Shown here piece after piece: positions 1-5,796 of a stretch of 5,796 bases of DNA. Source of the DNA: Candidatus Omnitrophota bacterium. Its GTDB lineage: Bacteria; Verrucomicrobiota; Verrucomicrobiia; Limisphaerales; UBA1319. Position numbers and translations under genes: made by a program. Where the stretch lies: NCBI GenBank assembly GCA_023473405.1, contig JAMCZD010000492.1:1-5796 (forward strand), read 5' to 3'. Numbering within the stretch: the first letter of the stretch is position 1; every line of letters starts with the position of its first letter. The notes below the pieces were generated by a model that worked only from the letters and a program-made list of their open reading frames with translations, searched no databases and was not told the origin of the DNA.

Positions 1-51
1 CATGAGCTCGAGGAGAGGGCGGGGATCCACTTTGGAAGGCACACCCGTTAA
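1..51 (+). CDS. Possible C-terminal end of an upstream gene (partial)
   Basis: The first plus frame is open from the window edge and ends in TAA at 49-51, giving 16 residues ending FGRHTR. About three quarters of its third codon positions are G or C. Composition changes sharply to AT-rich, non-coding-looking sequence straight after the stop. This is all that supports it; the fragment is too short to assign to a family. A minus-strand ATG at positions 3-1 (start of a gene running left) is an equally possible reading of this edge. Confidence 0.2.
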   Translation, partial: HELEERAGIHFGRHTR

Positions 52-568
52 CGGATGATGAGTTTTTTTGCCGATTCACAAGCGCAATTTTACAGCGCCA
101 ACACTCGATGTCAACTGAGCCGCTGGACCGCCGGACCCCGCCGGAGGCCGAAGCCTAACCCGGATATTTCGCAGCGCCTTTGAAACGCCAACACCCTGCC
201 GTGTGAGGGCACACGGCCTGCAGCCCTCAAAAGCCGGTCCCTGTAGACCCGGCGTTCAACGTGTGAAATATCCGGGCTAACGAACGGAAGATAACGCCCG
301 AGTTCTCTGAATTTAACTCGTCGGCATTGTTGAAAAGCGAATGCATTCGGATTTAATACACCAAGCAAACAAAGGATACGAAGAATTTTGTCTTACGCCC
401 CCAACTCGAACATAGGGCTATTTGAGCTTGCCACCCAAACTTGAATGTGATCAAGATAGGTCGGTTCCGAGGTGATCGGTTGGAAATAGAGCCTTCTGGA
501 CGGTCCTAACTTGGGCCGGTGACAGAGGCATTAACAATAACCTATCGGGCGAACAAAAAGAAAATCAT
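52..568. other. Intergenic region without a convincing gene
   Basis: No frame here gives a protein I believe. The 85-codon minus-strand frame at 111-368 simply overlies the palindromic element at 156-279. Near the left edge there is a perfect 10-base palindrome, ccgttaacgg (45-54), followed by seven T residues (63-69). It has no loop, so I do not call it a terminator. Upstream of the lipoprotein gene at 569 I see only weak promoter-like matches (TTGGGC at 511 and AACAAT at 533, with 16 bases between them). The bases before that ATG are A-rich with no good ribosome binding site. Confidence 0.6.
156..279. repeat. Palindromic inverted-repeat element (REP- or MITE-like)
   Basis: Two 15-base arms face each other: 156-170 and 265-279 are reverse complements at 14 of 15 positions, with the inner 12 bases (cccggatatttc at 159-170) perfect. 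Inside lie two more hairpins. The first has a perfect 8-bp stem, 198-205 with 210-217, around the loop AGGG. The second is 233-253, with a 7-bp stem and one bulged base. A further inner complementarity pairs aacgcc (184-189) with ggcgtt (251-256), which competes with the second hairpin. The whole can fold into a closed stem carrying two hairpins on either strand. No flanking target duplication is evident and no transposase is present. It could be a REP-like repeat, a non-autonomous mobile element or an RNA-level structure. The dyads are seen directly; the class is inferred. Confidence 0.55.
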
Positions 569-1132
569 ATGAAAATCCTTGGCCTTGGCGGGTGGCCCCT
601 TGCCCTCTGTGCTGTAATCGCATTGGCTGTTGGCTGCGGGAAAAAGGAAGCCAGCGCTCCGCAAAATGTAACCGAATCGACAGCCGCTCCAGCGCCGGCT
701 GTGCCTGAAATGCCGAAGACCGTCGAGTTGCCGAAACCGGCTGATGTTGATAAGACGTCAAACGACTTGGCCAAAGTCGCCGATGCGCAGAAGGCCACAG
801 AGACCGCCAATATCTCCAATGATCTGACGCAAAAGGTCGCGGCTGCAAAAGCGGCGACGGAGAAGGCGACCGCGGTTAATACCATGGCGGAAACGCTGAT
901 GGCAACGAACGCAACCGAAAAAGTCCAGGGTCTGATTGACACGGCAAAACAGCTCATCGCCGACAACAAATTCGCCGATGCGTTGAGGACCCTCACGGAC
1001 CTTTCGAAGTTGAAGTTGACGGATACCCAACAGAAAATGGTGGATGCGCTTAAAGAGCAGGTCAATAAATCCTTGGCCAACAAAACCGCCACCGAGGCAG
1101 GGAAGGCCCTGGACGGGCTGCTGCCCAAATAG
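569..1132 (+). CDS. Small alanine/lysine/threonine-rich lipoprotein
   Basis: This is a predicted lipid-anchored envelope protein of 187 residues with unknown function. Residues 1-22 form a signal peptide: a short positive start (MK), then a hydrophobic stretch at 10-22. The lipobox is A20-V21-G22-C23, so Cys23 should be lipidated after signal peptidase II cleavage; GKK follows. Residues 27-60 are a Pro/Ala/Thr-rich linker. Residues 60-115 are Lys/Ala/Thr-rich, probably helical or coiled coil. Residues 117-170 form two or three amphipathic helices resembling a single tetratricopeptide-like unit (LIADNKFADALRTLTDLSKL), and the protein ends LDGLLPK. The ATG at 569 is chosen because it gives the complete signal peptide; the ribosome binding site is poor (AAAAAGAAAATC). 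It is the only intact gene of the plus-strand group. A longer minus-strand frame over the same bases (565-1218) lacks any such protein logic. Confidence 0.85.
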   Translation: MKILGLGGWPLALCAVIALAVGCGKKEASAPQNVTESTAAPAPAVPEMPKTVELPKPADVDKTSNDLAKVADAQKATETANISNDLTQKVAAAKAATEKATAVNTMAETLMATNATEKVQGLIDTAKQLIADNKFADALRTLTDLSKLKLTDTQQKMVDALKEQVNKSLANKTATEAGKALDGLLPK

Positions 1133-1253
1133 CCAGGCTGTTGGTCTGCCGGTTCGCAAAGTAGAAACGGCCAGGCTGGGGACTGGGGCGGGCGCAAGTC
1201 CCCAAGTTGGGGTTCCAAGTCATAGAGGATGCCGTTGGTCGAAGGCGAAATAG
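1133..1253 (+). other. Structured intergenic spacer after the lipoprotein gene
   Basis: The spacer has two overlapping dyads. One is an 8-bp stem (1177-1184 with 1197-1204) around a 12-base loop. The other is a perfect 13-base palindrome, ccccaagttgggg (1200-1212), which shares bases with the first, so only one can form at a time. The 8-mer ccaggctg occurs at 1133-1140 and again at 1171-1178. There is no T-run after either stem, so a standard intrinsic terminator is not supported. Confidence 0.35.
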
Positions 1254-1748
1254 CGGAGAGGGTTATTATGGGGATTCATAGTTCCGCGGGGCATCACGTC
1301 CCTTGACCACAAGAAGAGCGAGGCACTGCTGGCCGCCCTGAACCTCATGACGGAAAAGGCCGCACCCGAAGCGGTGACCGTGTTGGTGAAAACGGCGACC
1401 CAATTCAAGTCCGACGATCCGGAGGCGGTGATCAAGGGCGGTCCGGGCGCTGCCACGCGCTTGTTCCCAGCCACGCACTGGGAGGAGTTGGAACCGCAAT
1501 TGGTGACCCTGGCGCGGAAATCCGGCGCGGAGCGCAAGTTGCGCGAAACCTACAATAACGTGATGCTCGAGGGCGGCGGCCTGCTCGGTTCGTTGTTAGG
1601 CTCCGGACCGTCGGTGGACATTGAATCGCAAGTTGCTCAGGGACTCTTGGGGGCGATCGGTACCTGTCTGGCTGAGCAGGAGGGACGGATTCGCAGCGAT
1701 GCATCCGCCCGCCAAACGCCGGCATTGCAAGAAGCGTTCAAGAAATAG
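1254..1748 (+). pseudogene. DUF4197-family protein, 5' part missing
   Basis: The only ATG in frame (1347) gives 133 residues that match the C-terminal two thirds of the DUF4197 family from memory: AAPEA (5-9), GGPGAATRLF (31-40, family GGxxAATxyF), DIESQVAQGLL (91-101) followed by LAEQEGRIRSD (108-118, family AEEEKxIRxDP), and an LQEAFKK end. Family members are normally about 220 residues, secreted or envelope-associated, and of unknown function. Family similarity continues upstream of the ATG in the same frame (codons for HKKSEALLAALNL, 1308-1346), and the frame stays open back to the TAG at 1251. It contains no ATG, GTG or TTG start there, no ribosome binding site before 1347, and no signal peptide or usual GF...IPLP region. 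I therefore read it as a gene that lost its 5' end, although a short translated product from 1347 cannot be excluded. Confidence 0.65.
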
Positions 1749-1804
1749 CCGACGATTCCAGCCTGTTTGAGCCATGTTGAAGCTCAACGGTTATATTGGA
1801 TGCC

Positions 1805-1820
1805 GGTAATTTAAATTACC
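1805..1820. promoter_or_regulatory. Perfect 16-base palindrome upstream of the DUF2959 gene
   Basis: The sequence ggtaatttaaattacc is an exact inverted repeat ending 15 bases before the ATG at 1836. A wider pair, atgccgg (1800-1806) with ccggcat (1828-1834), overlaps it. Position and symmetry suit a repressor or activator operator, or a structure in the mRNA leader. An upstream TATATT (1792-1797) could be a -10 element, but I see no convincing -35. Function is inferred. Confidence 0.35.
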
Positions 1821-1835
1821 AATCGACCCGGCATT

Positions 1836-2485
1836 ATGAGAAATAAATTTCCAACAACCCTCCTGTTCCTATTGTTTTGTTCTTCGGTTATCTCCGGCTG
1901 CCGCAGCACCTACTACGCCGCTTATGAAAAGTTGGTGTCTATAAGCGCGATCTACTTAAAAGAGACGTTTTGAAGGCGCGCGACGAGCAGACCGGAGCCC
2001 AGGAGCAATTCAAGGACGCTCTGACTCGTTTGAAGGAAATCACGAAGTTCAACGGAGGCGATCTGGAAAAGAATTACCTTTCTCTCAAGAAGGACTACAA
2101 CGAATGCGCCGACCGAGTCGAGGCCGTTCACAAGCGCGTCCGGGAAGTCGAGAATGTCTCGGCCGATTTGTTCTCCGAATAGGATCAGGAGAATTAACAA
2201 ATAGGCACAGCGTCTTTGCGGTAGGCCAGCAGTCAGCAACTCACCGCCACCCGTCAGAAATACCAAGTATTACACTCCGCCCTTCAAAGTGCGGAACAGA
2301 GCATGGACCCCGTGCTACGGCAGTTCAACGATTACGTGCTCTACCTGAAACACAACTTGAACGCGCGGGCCATCGCTTCACTCAGGGGTGAAGCCACGAG
2401 CATCCAAACCGAAATCTCCCGGTTGATCGAGCAGATGAACTGGTCCATAGCGCGAGCGGATGAGTTCGTCAAGTCCATGCCTTGA
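1836..2485 (+). pseudogene. DUF2959-family lipoprotein gene, broken by a frameshift and stops
   Basis: The reconstructed product is about 216 residues, the normal length for DUF2959, a family of small envelope lipoproteins of unknown function. It starts at ATG 1836 with a signal peptide and lipobox I19-S20-G21-C22, then RSTYYAAYEKL. After a lost G at about 1934-1935 (GTTGGTGTC, expected GTTGGGTGTC) the frame moves to VYKRDLLKRDVLKARDEQ and runs to a TAG at 2180, where the family has Trp. Further stops in that frame follow at 2195 and 2222. The 2192-2204 stretch reads sensibly (INK then Tyr-Gly) only with one extra A removed and one base added. The same frame then gives the family C-terminus: QQLTATRQKYQ, YLKHNLNARAIASLRGE and SRLIEQMNWSIARADEF, ending at TGA 2483-2485. 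With at least four lesions, some of them substitutions, gene decay is likelier than a single sequencing error. Confidence 0.85.
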
Positions 2486-2510
2486 ACGAGGGCGATGCTG
2501 ACAGACGCGA

Positions 2511-3515
2511 TTGGCGGGACTTTCGCGGAAAGGCATCCAACTCAACGGAGGCTTTGATCCGTGGTTCGGCGCTCACCGGCTAAGAGGTTTCCAACCGTGG
2601 ATTGAGACGCAGGTCAAGCTCGGCATCAACAGCGGCACCCTCAATCTTAAGGGCCTGGTTAAGTTGCCCGCGCCCGAGGAATCGGGTCCAAGACTGCATT
2701 TCGCCGGCGACCTCGGAATAACGAATTTCGCAACCATGGACCAAGTGCTGTTCAAGGAATTAGGACGCTGGAACCAACTGGCCGTTCAGGGGATGCAGGT
2801 GGATTTGCATCCGAACAAAGCCGTGGCGGAGCGGATCAAGTTCGTCGGACTGACAACCAGTGTCGTAATCGGACCGGACAACCGGCTCAATCTCGAAATC
2901 GAAGGCTCCATTGATCCGGTTGAGGATCGCGAGGCGCTCGCCCGCGGCATCGTCCGGGAGCAAATGAAGTCCATGGCGTTGAAGGAATTGGCGAGTACCG
3001 GGTTGACGCCCCCTTCAACCGAGACTTTCCAACTCGACCCGTCAGACTATGAGCGCCTTCTGCGCGCGACCATGGCGAAGACCTTCGGCACCAACCTGGC
3101 GGAAGCGGTTCGTACCCTCGCGTCGCGTACCGCCATCACCAACACCATGGTTGCTCAACGCGCGACCACCCGAGATCCCGGCCTCCTTAAACGAATCACG
3201 AGCCTGTTCAAGCCGCGTAAGGAGCGCACTGCCATCGCACAGGCACATCGGCAGGCCAAGGCCGACGAACTCTTAGTCAAGCAGAACCCAGAACTGGCCA
3301 ACCTGACGGCTGATGACATGGAAAGGGCGCTCGCCGACAAGACCGACGTACCAAGCGACCGCCTGCGACAGTTGATGCAGGATCGAGCGAAGGCGGTGCG
3401 GGTCTATCTCCTGTCTTCCGAAAAAGTGACAGCCGACCGGCTCTTCCTCATCACACCCAAGACACCCGACGCTTCCTTCCAAGGCCAATCCCGCGTGAAC
3501 CTCTCGATCAATTAA
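2511..3515 (+). CDS. DUF748/AsmA-like envelope protein, remnant ORF
   Basis: This is an open frame of 334 residues from a TTG; the frame is open back to 2502 and has no ATG or credible ribosome binding site. Residues 28-128 resemble an internal unit of DUF748/AsmA-like proteins: PWIETQVKLGINSGTLNL, then WNQLAVQGMQVDLHP, then VVIGPDNRLNL. AsmA-like proteins are long inner-membrane-anchored periplasmic proteins linked to lipid or outer-membrane homeostasis. Residues 127-334 resemble the C-terminal end of DUF748 proteins: LEIEGSIDPVEDREALARG (128-146), a Lys/Arg-rich helical stretch, then LRQLMQDRAKAVRVYLLSS and a final VNLSIN. In the family these segments are normally separated by several hundred residues. 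The N-terminal membrane helix is also missing, and only 25 bases separate this frame from the preceding pseudogene. It is probably a large-deletion remnant, or less likely a short family variant. It converges with the radical SAM gene. Confidence 0.6.
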   Translation: MAGLSRKGIQLNGGFDPWFGAHRLRGFQPWIETQVKLGINSGTLNLKGLVKLPAPEESGPRLHFAGDLGITNFATMDQVLFKELGRWNQLAVQGMQVDLHPNKAVAERIKFVGLTTSVVIGPDNRLNLEIEGSIDPVEDREALARGIVREQMKSMALKELASTGLTPPSTETFQLDPSDYERLLRATMAKTFGTNLAEAVRTLASRTAITNTMVAQRATTRDPGLLKRITSLFKPRKERTAIAQAHRQAKADELLVKQNPELANLTADDMERALADKTDVPSDRLRQLMQDRAKAVRVYLLSSEKVTADRLFLITPKTPDASFQGQSRVNLSIN

Positions 3516-3614
3516 GAAGCACTCTCTCTCCAAGACTTGGATCGGGTCCTGGCAGCCAAAGTGTCCGAAACGCGCTTCGCAGGCACATCGGTTCGTTCCC
3601 TGGGGGTGTTGCGG

Positions 3615-5156
3615 TCAGCGAGTTGCCGAGACGCCGCGACGGTCCGGTTCTTCCAGCCCCAAACCAATCATCCGAACCGGGAGCTCAGGCTTCCGGGTTA
3701 AAGGCCTGCGTCGAAATGGACTGCTCAGCAATTTGATGATATCGAAGATTCTCATGTGGCGGCTGAAGGCGCGCAGGAGCTTCCAGGTTCGGATCGGGCG
3801 TTTGAGAATCCGGTGGAGGAAAAGCATACCGTAACCCTTCGCTCGCAACCGATTCACCACCGCACTGGGCAGAGTTGTGTCATCGATGTCGGAGCACTTG
3901 AACCACTTGTGCCAGTCCCGTTCGTCGTCGATGATGCCGCGCCCCACATATTCCTGCCAGAGCGGCGTCCCGCGGTAAACGCACAAGCGATTGAAGCCAA
4001 AGGTGTCCAACTCCAACTGCGCTGCAAAGCGAAAGCTTTCCAGGACGTCCGCTTCGGTTTCATCGGGCGAGCCAACGACAAAGAACCCGTGGATTCTGGC
4101 GATCCCCTGCCGTCTCGCTTCCCGGACCGCGCGCTTCACCTGTGCGGGTGTTTGTCTCTTATTGAGGCGGTCCAGCACTTTTTGCGTACCTGCCTCCACA
4201 CCAAAGGCCAGGAAATTGCAGCCGGCTTGACGCATGAGCGGCAGTTGGTCAATCCCCACCGAATCCACCCGTCCCTCGCACCCCCAATGGAACCGTAGCT
4301 TACGTTCGATGATGCCACGGCAAATCCCCTCGATGCGCTTGCGGTTGATGAGGAAATGATCATCGGTCAAGTAAATCGAGCGATAGCCCAGGTCGTTGAG
4401 TTGCTGCAACTCCCCCAGAACATGCTCCGGCGAGCGGCTCCGCCATCGGCCCCCACAAAGGGCCGGGATGCCGCAATAAATACAGGAATACGGGCAACCG
4501 CGCGAGGTCTGCACCGTGCAGAACTTGTCCATCGAGAGCACTGCCGGAACATCCAGGGGCAGGGATTCAATATAGTCGATTGGCAGACTGGTCCGGTCGG
4601 GATACGGAAACTGGTCCAGGTCCCGCAAAAGTGGACGTGGGGTGTTCACAACGATATTCCCGTCGCGCCGCCAGACCAGGCCCGCTACCGAGCCCGGATT
4701 ATCGAGATGGTCCAAATAATCCGGCAAGAGTTCTTCCCCTTCACCCACCCCCACGCAGTTGATGTCCGGGCAGTCACCCAGAATGCGATCCGCATTCAAG
4801 GTGGCGAAGGTGCCGCCCACGATAATCGGGATATTTTCAGCCTCAGCCTTGAGTCGCCGGGCCATGCTCTTCACTGCCGGGTAGGTGGTGGTCGAGAGAA
4901 AGGAGAGCCCAACCACATCGGGTTGCTCTTGGACAACCGCCTGGGCGATATGCTCCAGTTTCATCCGCGGGTGGCAGGTATCGAACATTCGCACCCGGTG
5001 TCCCCGCTGGCGCACTACCGGCGCAAGCGTCTGAATCCCCAGGGGCGGAAATGCCATCACTTTGACCCGACCGCTGTCAGACTTTGACCGGTTCAGTTTT
5101 TCGGGCAGCAGCCGGCAGAAATTGTCGTCGCCCACGTGCACAAGGAATATATTCAT
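3615..5156 (-). CDS. Cobalamin-binding-domain radical SAM protein
   Basis: The product has 513 residues. The N-terminal part (about 1-185) looks like a B12-binding Rossmann domain: FPPLGIQTLAPVVRQRGHRV (36-55), PDVVGLSF (79-86), IIVGGTFATL (111-120), then VGVGEGEE (135-142). The radical SAM domain (about 212-420) carries the iron-sulfur motif CPYSCIYC, with C221, C225 and C228 in the usual CX3CX2C spacing. It continues with LTDDHFLIN (263-271), FGVEAGTQKVLDRLNK (318-333), GFFVVGSPDET (357-367) and GTPLW (396-400). Residues 421-513 are a basic tail without a recognised domain. Family members use S-adenosylmethionine and cobalamin to methylate or rearrange unactivated carbons in lipids, pigments or natural products; the substrate here is unknown. 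The ATG at 5156-5154 starts exactly at the B12 domain (MNIFLVHVG), so the start is well supported although the ribosome binding site is poor. No pathway partner is visible nearby. Confidence 0.92.
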   Translation of the reverse strand: MNIFLVHVGDDNFCRLLPEKLNRSKSDSGRVKVMAFPPLGIQTLAPVVRQRGHRVRMFDTCHPRMKLEHIAQAVVQEQPDVVGLSFLSTTTYPAVKSMARRLKAEAENIPIIVGGTFATLNADRILGDCPDINCVGVGEGEELLPDYLDHLDNPGSVAGLVWRRDGNIVVNTPRPLLRDLDQFPYPDRTSLPIDYIESLPLDVPAVLSMDKFCTVQTSRGCPYSCIYCGIPALCGGRWRSRSPEHVLGELQQLNDLGYRSIYLTDDHFLINRKRIEGICRGIIERKLRFHWGCEGRVDSVGIDQLPLMRQAGCNFLAFGVEAGTQKVLDRLNKRQTPAQVKRAVREARRQGIARIHGFFVVGSPDETEADVLESFRFAAQLELDTFGFNRLCVYRGTPLWQEYVGRGIIDDERDWHKWFKCSDIDDTTLPSAVVNRLRAKGYGMLFLHRILKRPIRTWKLLRAFSRHMRIFDIIKLLSSPFRRRPLTRKPELPVRMIGLGLEEPDRRGVSATR

Positions 5157-5244
5157 GAAATAGCCGACCGGTATAAATGTACCCTGATTTTGCCTCTGGG
5201 TGAGCCGTCGTCTTCGGAGTTAATTCAATTCGCTCCCCTCCAGG

Positions 5245-5424
5245 GTGGCTTTGGCCGTGTTTGCGATACGGAACAGTTTTCCAGAAGGTACAGGCGGTTC
5301 CCGTGATGAGACGCATGTCATTATGCTTTTAGAGGCTGGCAGTATTGCTGCCTCGGGTTCCGCATCGACCGCACTGTTTTGGATCATCATGGGAGCGGTT
5401 AAAGCCAGGGCCAACACTGGCTGA
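5245..5424 (+). CDS. Possible small membrane peptide (59 residues)
   Basis: A GTG-started frame ends at TGA 5422-5424. Its second half contains a hydrophobic, Ala/Ser-rich stretch (about residues 25-53, including STALFWIIMGAV) that could span a membrane, followed by a basic tail KARANTG. An internal ATG (5323) would give a shorter form starting MLLEAGSI. There is no clear ribosome binding site. The opposite strand is also open here (5417 to 5220, GTG start, beginning LALALTAP), so strand assignment is unsure. I recognise no family, and coincidence is quite possible. Confidence 0.2.
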   Translation: MALAVFAIRNSFPEGTGGSRDETHVIMLLEAGSIAASGSASTALFWIIMGAVKARANTG

Positions 5425-5586
5425 TTGTCGGATTGGATTATCTATCATGGTACGGTTGGGTCAATTGGATTATTGCATTTCCTTGGCACGGACCGAAAGG
5501 AACAATATCTGGCTGGCCGTTGGGCCTGCCCTTGGATTAGGGGAAAGCCCGTTTGGCCCTGTATTCGATTCTGCATTGCAAAGGCA

Positions 5587-5796
5587 ATGGCTCACATACG
5601 AAAACTTTCGCAACAATTGGTCAAGCTCGAAATTTGGAGCGTCGAGACTTTTCCCACGGCGGTTGACAAAGTGATGGCTCTTACACTGTGGAACAATGGC
5701 CGAGAATCATTTCGCTGGCTTTTGTCCGTCGGCTCTGATGAACTGTTGCCATGTCTGTTCATCTTGCTGATCGTATCAAGGCCGGGCTTCCGCCCG
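5587..5796 (+). CDS. Possible partial gene running off the right edge
   Basis: The plus frame open since 5425 has an ATG at 5587 and continues to the window end without a stop, giving 70 residues: MAHIRKLSQQLVKLEIW at the start and a hydrophobic ELLPCLFILLIV near the end. AAAGG lies only two bases before the ATG, too close for a normal ribosome binding site. No family is recognised. The 372 bases without a stop in this frame are suggestive but not decisive. Confidence 0.15.
   Translation, partial: MAHIRKLSQQLVKLEIWSVETFPTAVDKVMALTLWNNGRESFRWLLSVGSDELLPCLFILLIVSRPGFRP
5783..5796. terminator. Hairpin at window end, possible terminator cut off
   Basis: The sequence cgggc-ttcc-gcccg forms a perfect 5-bp stem with a four-base loop in the last 14 bases. 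The preceding aaggc suggests that the stem could continue beyond the window edge, and a T-run would have to lie there. It falls inside the open frame noted above, so at most one of the two readings is right. Confidence 0.2.

Larger units (their letters stand above)
5157..5796. other. Right-hand region without a recognisable gene
   Basis: This stretch is lower in GC than the genes to its left. It contains a weak dyad, ggtataaatgtacc (5170-5183), just upstream of the radical SAM start, which may overlap its promoter. One plus frame is open from 5224 to the window end except for a single TGA at 5422-5424; the parts of that frame are described separately. None of the peptides on either strand matches a family I know. 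It may be intergenic sequence, a decayed gene, or the 5' part of a gene cut off by the window. Confidence 0.5.

Noticed and set aside
111..368. An 85-codon minus-strand frame
   Set aside because: It runs through the palindromic element at 156-279 and reads as Arg-rich sequence without domain or signal. The element explains the openness better than a protein does.
565..1218. A 217-codon minus-strand frame, longer than the plus-strand gene it covers
   Set aside because: The plus strand gives a full signal peptide, lipobox and helical domain. The minus translation is the low-complexity antisense of Ala/Lys/Thr codons and its ends do not fit any gene.
1220..1537. Minus-strand frame of 105 codons over the DUF4197 remnant
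   Set aside because: The plus-strand frame carries recognisable DUF4197 motifs; the antisense translation carries none.
1767..1787. 6-bp stem ttgagc/gctcaa after the DUF4197 stop
   Set aside because: The loop is nine bases, the stem is short, and no T-run follows, so a terminator call is not supported.
3516..3614. Possible bidirectional terminator between the two convergent genes
   Set aside because: I looked for stem-loops with T-runs on both strands and found only stems of four or five bases without a T-run, such as cgaa with ttcg.
4356..5087. A 243-codon plus-strand frame opposite the radical SAM gene
   Set aside because: It lies entirely within the minus-strand coding region, whose motifs are unmistakable; it is an antisense shadow favoured by high GC. 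The same applies to the 180-codon frame at 3756-4298.
5220..5417. Minus-strand frame of 65 codons with a signal-like start
   Set aside because: It begins at a GTG with no ribosome binding site and shows no family resemblance. The plus strand is open over the same bases with a more plausible membrane segment, so neither is strong.
5663..5691. TTGACA as a promoter -35 element
   Set aside because: No acceptable -10 hexamer lies 16-18 bases downstream (CTGTGG at 17), and the nearest TATAAT-like string is at the wrong spacing.

Overview
The window is a moderately GC-rich piece of a bacterial chromosome. Two genes carry lipoprotein signal peptides with a lipobox, and the other families are cell-envelope families, so the host is Gram-negative. 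Start codons generally lack a clear Shine-Dalgarno sequence. Together with the style of the Lys/Thr/Ala-rich lipoprotein, this would fit a Verrucomicrobiota-like (PVC) soil or freshwater organism. That placement is an inference and is weak; no phylogenetic marker is present.

Layout. Positions 1-51 may hold the last codons of an upstream plus-strand gene. Positions 52-568 carry no convincing gene but contain a compact, strongly palindromic element (156-279). An intact small lipoprotein gene follows (569-1132). Next comes a run of three damaged plus-strand envelope genes: a DUF4197-family gene without its 5' part (about 1254-1748), a DUF2959-family lipoprotein gene broken by a frameshift and a cluster of stops (1836-2485), and an open reading frame that looks like two pieces of a DUF748/AsmA-like protein joined together, without a normal start (2511-3515). 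On the opposite strand and convergent with these lies an apparently complete cobalamin-binding-domain radical SAM enzyme (5156 down to 3615). The last 640 bases (5157-5796) hold no gene I can name: one short possible membrane-peptide ORF, a long open frame running off the edge, and a hairpin at the very end.

How the genes relate. The four plus-strand genes all belong to envelope-associated or uncharacterised families (two lipoproteins, DUF4197, DUF748) and may once have formed a functional group. In this genome only the first looks whole, and the locus appears to be decaying. The radical SAM gene stands alone, with no recognisable pathway partners in view, so its substrate cannot be deduced. 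I did not find a phage, CRISPR array, RNA gene, insertion-sequence transposase or an obviously new multi-gene system. The most unusual items are the palindromic element at 156-279 and the reconstructible DUF4197-DUF2959-DUF748 remnant cluster.
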